A program made the position numbers and the translations under genes. Shown here in pieces: positions 58,901-64,000 of a DNA stretch of 64,000 bases; positions within the stretch are counted from its first letter, which is position 1; every line of letters begins with the position of its first letter. Origin of the DNA: Steinernema hermaphroditum (Eukaryota; Nematoda; Chromadorea; Rhabditida; Steinernematidae); assembly GCA_030435675.1 (NCBI GenBank), contig CM059624.1:5914769-5978768 (forward strand). The letters are read 5' to 3'. The notes under the pieces were generated by a model that was given only the letters and a program-made list of their open reading frames with translations, did no database searches and was not told the DNA's origin.

Positions 58901-61114
58901 TTTCCTGCCCAATAGCCGACAAAGAATCTTTAAAAGTGACAAAATCAAGAGAGTCTACCAGACGAATGCAGCCGTCAATGGAAAACATTTTAATAAGCAC
59001 AGCTGTATAAAGTCGGTTTTTTCTATTTCCCATCGCTTTACGCTGATTCTGACCACAAAATGATTGCCATTGTATGCACATAGTTTGTCTAACACATGGA
59101 GACCGAAGTATTCGTCGATTGTGTTTGGATCTAAAATTTTTAAACGCTGACAAAATTAGGCAATAAAATAAAAGTTTTGTATTTTTGTTTTCGTAAAGGA
59201 ATACGTCGTTCTGTAGAGTATAGTTAGGAAATGCTTTGCAGCTGTCGTCGAGACGTTTGCGTTACGCTAGAAGTGCAATGGATTAGTCACATAAAAAAAA
59301 ACAAAAACAAAATTTGTCCTTGTGCACCTTTTTTATAAAATTCTATTGAGTCGGTGCAAAGTTCTTGTCGTGTTTTCGATCTGTCCTTTTGCAGTTATTG
59401 TTTTTGTTGTAACACGGATTGGAGCTGACTGCGAGATTCTTGGGCATCCACCGTAATCTTCACACTTAGCACTAATGGACAATCATTTGCTGCGCTCGCT
59501 AGTAGGTGTGTTTTAATCGAGAACTGCGAACCATTGGAAACTTGGTACAGCGACTTTTTCCACTCCGAGAATGTAGATTTTTGTAGATAAGGAATCGCTA
59601 AACTAGCGGAACAGTGAAAGTCAGCAGCGGATAACAATAGTGCACTCATTGTTAAATAACAGAACGTTTTTGAAAAAAAAACGGAATGAACTTATGTACC
59701 AACCCAATAGTTTGCTCGGAAATTGTGGAAATTCATTGGAAAGCTAGATTTCCATTTCTAATTTTATTACATCATCGTTTTTTATTTTTAAATGTTCGAA
59801 CGAAATCTTGAGACAAATTACTTTCATAGAATATCTTTGGTTTGACTTGATGCAGAGAATCATAAACCGTCAGTAATTTATATCCAAACACAAATGGAAT
59901 ACATTTCACCGGAGTTCAAAGATCGCGATTTTTGAGGTTAGCGCTCTGCTGTAGATGGTGCATACAGCCAGCCCCAATTACGTGTCAAGGCAATTTGTTT
60001 TTGTGCAGTAATTTGATTTAGCTGTAGAAATGGAAAACAATATGGTCATTGCTACTTTTTGCCGAACCACAGGGTGTGGTGATTCTTGAGGTATGTTATG
60101 TTGAACTAGGATATACCCTTTTTGTTAAAATCAAGTTTTTCTGCCGGGAAACGAACTGAGAAACTCCCACGACTGGTGACTAAAATATGATATTTGGTAC
60201 ATGCTAGTCCGTCAACACTCATTCAGCTTCGATTTTACGTAAAAGTAGCTTTCACTGACAGTCCGACCGTTTTCCTTCTCAACGAGGAACTGCTTGTTAA
60301 CTGATCGAACGTCCGCCTATATTATCACCACCGAGTAGTAATTTAAGTCACGAAGGTAGTCCACTTTTTCGTTATTTCTCTTGACCAAGAATGGCGCACT
60401 TTGTGTTTTCCGTTTTAATTTTCAGATGTATTTTCACGTTTGTACGAGTTGAAATCATGTTCCCACAAATAGCCCACGCACCAGAAATATACATCAAATC
60501 TTATATTTTATACAGCAGTCGATAAAAAAGATAAAAGAAGCGGTGATTCGGTGAATTAGCAAAACCCTTCGGCTCTCGTTCTTGCACATTCGACTTTCGT
60601 AGGTCATTTATGAAGTGGTACCCTTACGTCAAACTATACCTTTACACGGAATTGCCGCAATTTTGGAATATTTGCACTAAAAAAAGTCCTGAAATTAAAA
60701 AAATCCATTTCCCTCACTTTGAACAGTGAACACCTTGAACCATGGTTGATGAAGTACCCGAACCCAAACCCGCCCATCAGTAGTTAAGCAAGGCAACCTC
60801 TATGTGTCCTTGTTTCAAATCGTGCTTTTACACTAAGGTTCTCCCTGTCCCTCCCATTCCCTTCTTATGTATATGTTTGCCTCACAAAGGAAACAAAAGA
60901 ACACAAGCTTGAAGATCAATCCTTTGGGTACATTGTGCCTTTTGAACTCTAGGACCTCACTGATCTTGTCCGCGGTAGACGCACAACTCGCATGTTTTCG
61001 CGATTGGCCGCGAGAAATTCTCTTAATTTTCTCATTGTCCGATGTTTCCAGTTCGCGTGACTACTCGAATCTCGTGTACTCAGCCTTCTTTCAGAAGCTC
61101 TTCTCATATCCAAC
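55939..61114. other. Gene-poor stretch
   Basis: No convincing gene in 5 kb of AT-rich DNA. Weak signals: 56823-56967 on the - strand, open and Ser-rich (SDAESNRDEATTTAKNDSSL), perhaps a terminal exon; 57391-57684 (+) and 57793-58029 (-), open without a recognisable domain; 59395-59649 (-), an 84-codon ATG frame with no recognised family. A dispersed-repeat copy is at about 59026-59110. Confidence 0.45.
59026..59110. repeat. Dispersed repeat, copy 3
   Basis: catcgctttacgctgattct, aaaatgattgccattgta and agtttgtctaacac parallel the copies near 2495 and 13556. Confidence 0.45.
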
Positions 61115-62819
61115 ATGACTTACGACGATAATTTAGCGGCCTCTATTATTTTGGTGGTAAGTCAAAAATGGTGAAATAGGGTGGCTATTCCATGCACTGC
61201 AGATTGGCTTACTTGGAGCGATCATCAATTTGTCCACGGCGCTTATGGTCTTTCGCATCAAGAAGTTGAATAACACCTTCGGATTCATGTGCTCCGGTCT
61301 GGGAATGGCCGACTCTGCGCTTCTTCTTTTCTTCGTGTGCTGGTCGGCGCCGATCACCTACTCGTATGTTTTGCAAAGAGCTACTAACATCCTACCGTAC
61401 TTTTTAAGCCTGTAATCCTTGTTTTTTTGGTGAGGTCAATCGTTCCTTGAATTTGTGATTTCTGAGCTCTGAACGCATGTCTTCTAGATTTGACAAAACA
61501 CACTTGATGGCGGGTCTACGAGTTCATATTCACATGAACGTTCAATTTGAGCATTTCGAGTATCCCCTCCGCGCGGTGATCTCTCTAATCTGCCGAGCAC
61601 AACATGCGCATTAAGCAACAAAGTTCACCCTCGTTTTGTGAAGAAAAGTATGGTGTTAGCATTGACTACAAGACCTCGAGAACTTTGATTGTGTCGTTAT
61701 TATAAACTGCGGTGAAGTACTTCGGAGAGAAAAGCACTAATCCTTCACTCTCTTAAAACATCATTTACAGAACAGCAGATATGTTCGTGGAAAGGTCACA
61801 ATATTGTTTATGTCCTCTAGAAGTGGGTAGGAATGTGTGACAGACGTAAGCTACAAATCTACAGACTGGGCAACAAAATGAGTGGCCAAAGAACTTCTCT
61901 AAAATTTGGCATAATTTGGCCCAACCAATCTCATCCTCTAATTCCCTTTCCTTCAGAAACTACACACCGGTCCTCACCACCCTCAATCGCAAAATGGGTC
62001 ACAGCATACTGTACTTCTGGTTCGTCTCCCTCTACTACCACCTCATCATCGCAGCCAACCGCCTCATCGCCATGTTCTTTCCCATCAACTACAGCCACAT
62101 CTTCTCCGGGAACCGCTCCAGAATCTACGTTCTGATCCCGTGGATGCTCGCCTTGGCTCATATGGTCGTCTACTTCTTCGGTATAACAGTCCTTCGATCG
62201 TCATTTATGTCATCGACGATGATTAGATGGTTGTGACTTCTACTTCGATTCAACGTCCTATCTTTGGACGTTCCGCGAAGACACAGAATGTGGCCGAAGT
62301 CTGGCCTATTTCATCGATTTGATCTATGGATGCACCGTGATGGGCGTGACGGCCTCTGTTGACATCATCACTTTCATCAGACTCAGGATGTACAAGAATG
62401 TAAGTGGCCACTTTCGCGACGAAGTGGACATTTCCGAATTCAGAAACTGAGCAAAACGATAAACCACAGAGACCGGAAAAGGAACAACCGCGAAATCCGC
62501 TTCTTTGCTCAGGTAGGTGGACCGTCAGCGCTCGCCGAAGCTACAGTACCCCTTTCAGAGTTGTGTGACCACTCTCATGTTCATCCTCATGCTCATCTCC
62601 TTCCATCTCTTCTCGAAGTATGCGATCAACAAATGGGCGATGTTCGCGTGCACCACCCTCGCCTGGGAACTGACCCACGTGACCGACGGCCTCATTCTCC
62701 TTCTTTTCAACAGCGAGTTCTGGGAACTCCTGAAGAATCCCTCGAGGATCATTGGAACGTCTCACAACTCGACGCAGCTCTTCGTAAATCAGAAGCTCCC
62801 TGGCATCAGTACAAAATGA
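61115..62819 (+). CDS. Serpentine chemoreceptor, class X (SRX-type 7TM GPCR)
   Basis: Seven-helix receptor, probably in chemosensory cilia; ligand unknown. Six exons in phase: 61115-61156, 61203-61363, 61957-62180, 62227-62399, 62444-62512 and 62559-62819 (309 residues, normal for the class). TM1 is SIILVIGLLGAIINLSTALM followed by VF; then KKLNNTFGFMCSGLGMADS with TM2, and TM3 with YHLIIAANRLIAMFFPINY, the class X counterpart of the DRY region. TM4 is VLIPWMLALAHMVVYFF. Extracellular C...C residues (DGCDFYF, DTECGRSL) come before TM5 (MGVTASVDIITFIRLRM). A basic third loop (NHRDRKRNNREIRFFAQ) precedes TM6, and TM7 is ELTHVTDGLILLLFN. All helices are present, so it is likely functional. Intron 2 is 593 bp, the others 46 bp or less. 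Confidence 0.88.
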
Positions 62820-63656
62820 TTATCTTGGATAAAAGTTCTGAAGAAATTCTTTATAGTGTTCACAACTCTACAGCTAAGATCACTAAGGCCAACCGAAGCT
62901 TTGTTGGAACTGGGATAAAAACGCAATAGTACAATTCGGTTTCTTAGAACGTGCAGAGTTTGACGGAAATTTTGCAATTAAACGAAAAGAATGGAGTTTG
63001 GATAATTGCGTGATATAGTGAAAAATTCAGAAACCAAAGTCAGTAATCGTTATGTGACTTCTGGACCACCTGCATTTATGTTTTATGTGGAAGGAAAGGA
63101 AGGACGTGGGCAAAAGATTGAACAACGGTTGAGCCGCATAAGCCGTTCAACCGGTTGGCCAGCCGACGATCACAGAAGATCGATTGAACGTCAAATTCGT
63201 TCGTGCCCATCTCTGGACGTGGGTAGATATTTCAATCTAACGGGGGAATAAAAGTGTGCGATAAAAGGTGAGGTGCAATAGCTACCAATTCTCCGATTGA
63301 TCTGCAGATTAAAGAAATCAGCTTGGAGTCGCTCTCGCGATTTTACCTTTCCCTAAAGAACAGCTGAATCGTGTCACGAATAATTAATGTCAGAGCTTTT
63401 TCCGCTACTGGATATGGCGGACAAAAGTCCGGCGCTTTTATGTCGTTCCCAAGGGCGAATGGACCCTTAGCGGCTTCTATCCCTCGATGAATTTGGATTT
63501 CCAGATGAATCACAACAGTTTTATTGCAGTGCAGTCTAAACAAACGTCTATTGAAAGGCGATAGAAGCTCGTTAAATTATTGTTTAGTCTACATAATACC
63601 AATATACATACGAATGCATCTTTGTGTCCAACAACCCGTTTTCCCATATTATTACT
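62820..63656. other. Intergenic, nothing recognised
   Basis: Short open frames only, none with domain or splice support. Confidence 0.5.
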
Positions 63657-64000
63657 CTATGTTTCACAACTTTCATCAGGATTGTAGAAGAAGCGAATGA
63701 CGTCGAAAATGCTTTCGCGTTCTTCGTCGATATCGTACTCGTTTTTAAGCTGAAACAACATAATCGATAAAGTACGCAGAAGGGCAGTCCTACCATATTG
63801 GAGAAGTATTCGAACACTTCGGACACAAACTGTTGATCCAATTGTTCCGGTTTCATGCACAGAGCCACGTGGAATCTCCTGGATATCCACTTGTCGGGAC
63901 TACAGGAGCACATGAACGTGATGAACAGCCATCGGGCGTAGCTGTAGTCGTCGATCAGTTTGATCCTCAAAAGGACGGAGATGATGGGAAGGAGATTCGC
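63657..64000 (-). CDS. 3' end of an unrecognised gene, cut by the window edge
   Basis: Two exons in phase on the - strand. The first runs from beyond 64000 to 63794 (LLPIISVLLRIKLIDDYSYA, then SPDKWISRRFHVALCMKPEQ and EVFEYFSNM). After a 44-bp intron, 63749-63657 gives LKNEYDIDEERESIFDVIRF to the stop. The splice borders (gtaggac, tttcag-type) and phase agree well. Only ~100 C-terminal residues are visible, and I cannot name the family. Confidence 0.6.

Noticed and set aside
62555..62765. - strand frames inside the srx gene
   Set aside because: Antisense shadows of the last receptor exon (TM6-TM7).

Overview
The window is animal DNA from a nematode. Its genes have many introns of about 34-50 bp with gt...tttcag borders. 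Several start codons sit just after a splice-acceptor-like tttcag, as expected for spliced-leader trans-splicing. The gene set is nematode in character: a nematode-type TOMM-20, a TWK two-pore potassium channel and a class X serpentine chemoreceptor. I infer a rhabditid-like species; the sequence gives no basis for a species name.

Layout. 0-11 kb is an ordinary gene block on the + strand: ppt-1 (lysosomal palmitoyl-protein thioesterase), an ANKRD40-like ankyrin protein with a C-terminal membrane tail, and tomm-20. A mariner-type transposase remnant and a tRNA-like repeat lie between the last two. 11.3-16 kb is a TWK potassium channel on the - strand, convergent with tomm-20. 16-31 kb is gene-poor, with GC-rich non-coding islands, a 17-base G tract, a second tRNA-like repeat, an RTE-type retrotransposon fragment and a few weak candidate exons. 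31.5-34.4 kb holds a diverged CDC37-like co-chaperone gene and a nematode-specific ORF that ends inside satellite DNA.

34.4-47.3 kb is the most unusual part. It is a tandem satellite of 0.70-0.75 kb units, with a tandem segmental duplication that carries tryptophanyl-tRNA synthetase (wars-1). One wars-1 copy is complete. The other has lost exon 1 and its promoter, and satellite DNA stands in their place. The two copies of the segment differ by exactly one satellite unit.

48.7-52.4 kb holds a C12orf4/DUF2362 homologue (+) and a six-finger C2H2 protein (-), whose ends converge 51 bp apart. 53-56 kb is a rearranged patch: an inverted copy of a TWK exon with its introns, and a 291-bp inverted repeat flanking a 248-codon ORF of unknown family. 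56-61 kb shows no convincing gene. 61.1-62.8 kb is an srx chemoreceptor, and the 3' end of an unrecognised - strand gene runs off the right edge.

The genes are unrelated housekeeping and sensory genes; I see no operon-like cluster and no bacterial-type system. The best candidates for new biology are the satellite/wars-1 duplication, the foldback at 54-56 kb, the diverged CDC37 paralogue and the tail-anchored ANKRD40 protein. Exon borders were worked out by eye from splice motifs, reading phase and family resemblance, without transcript data.
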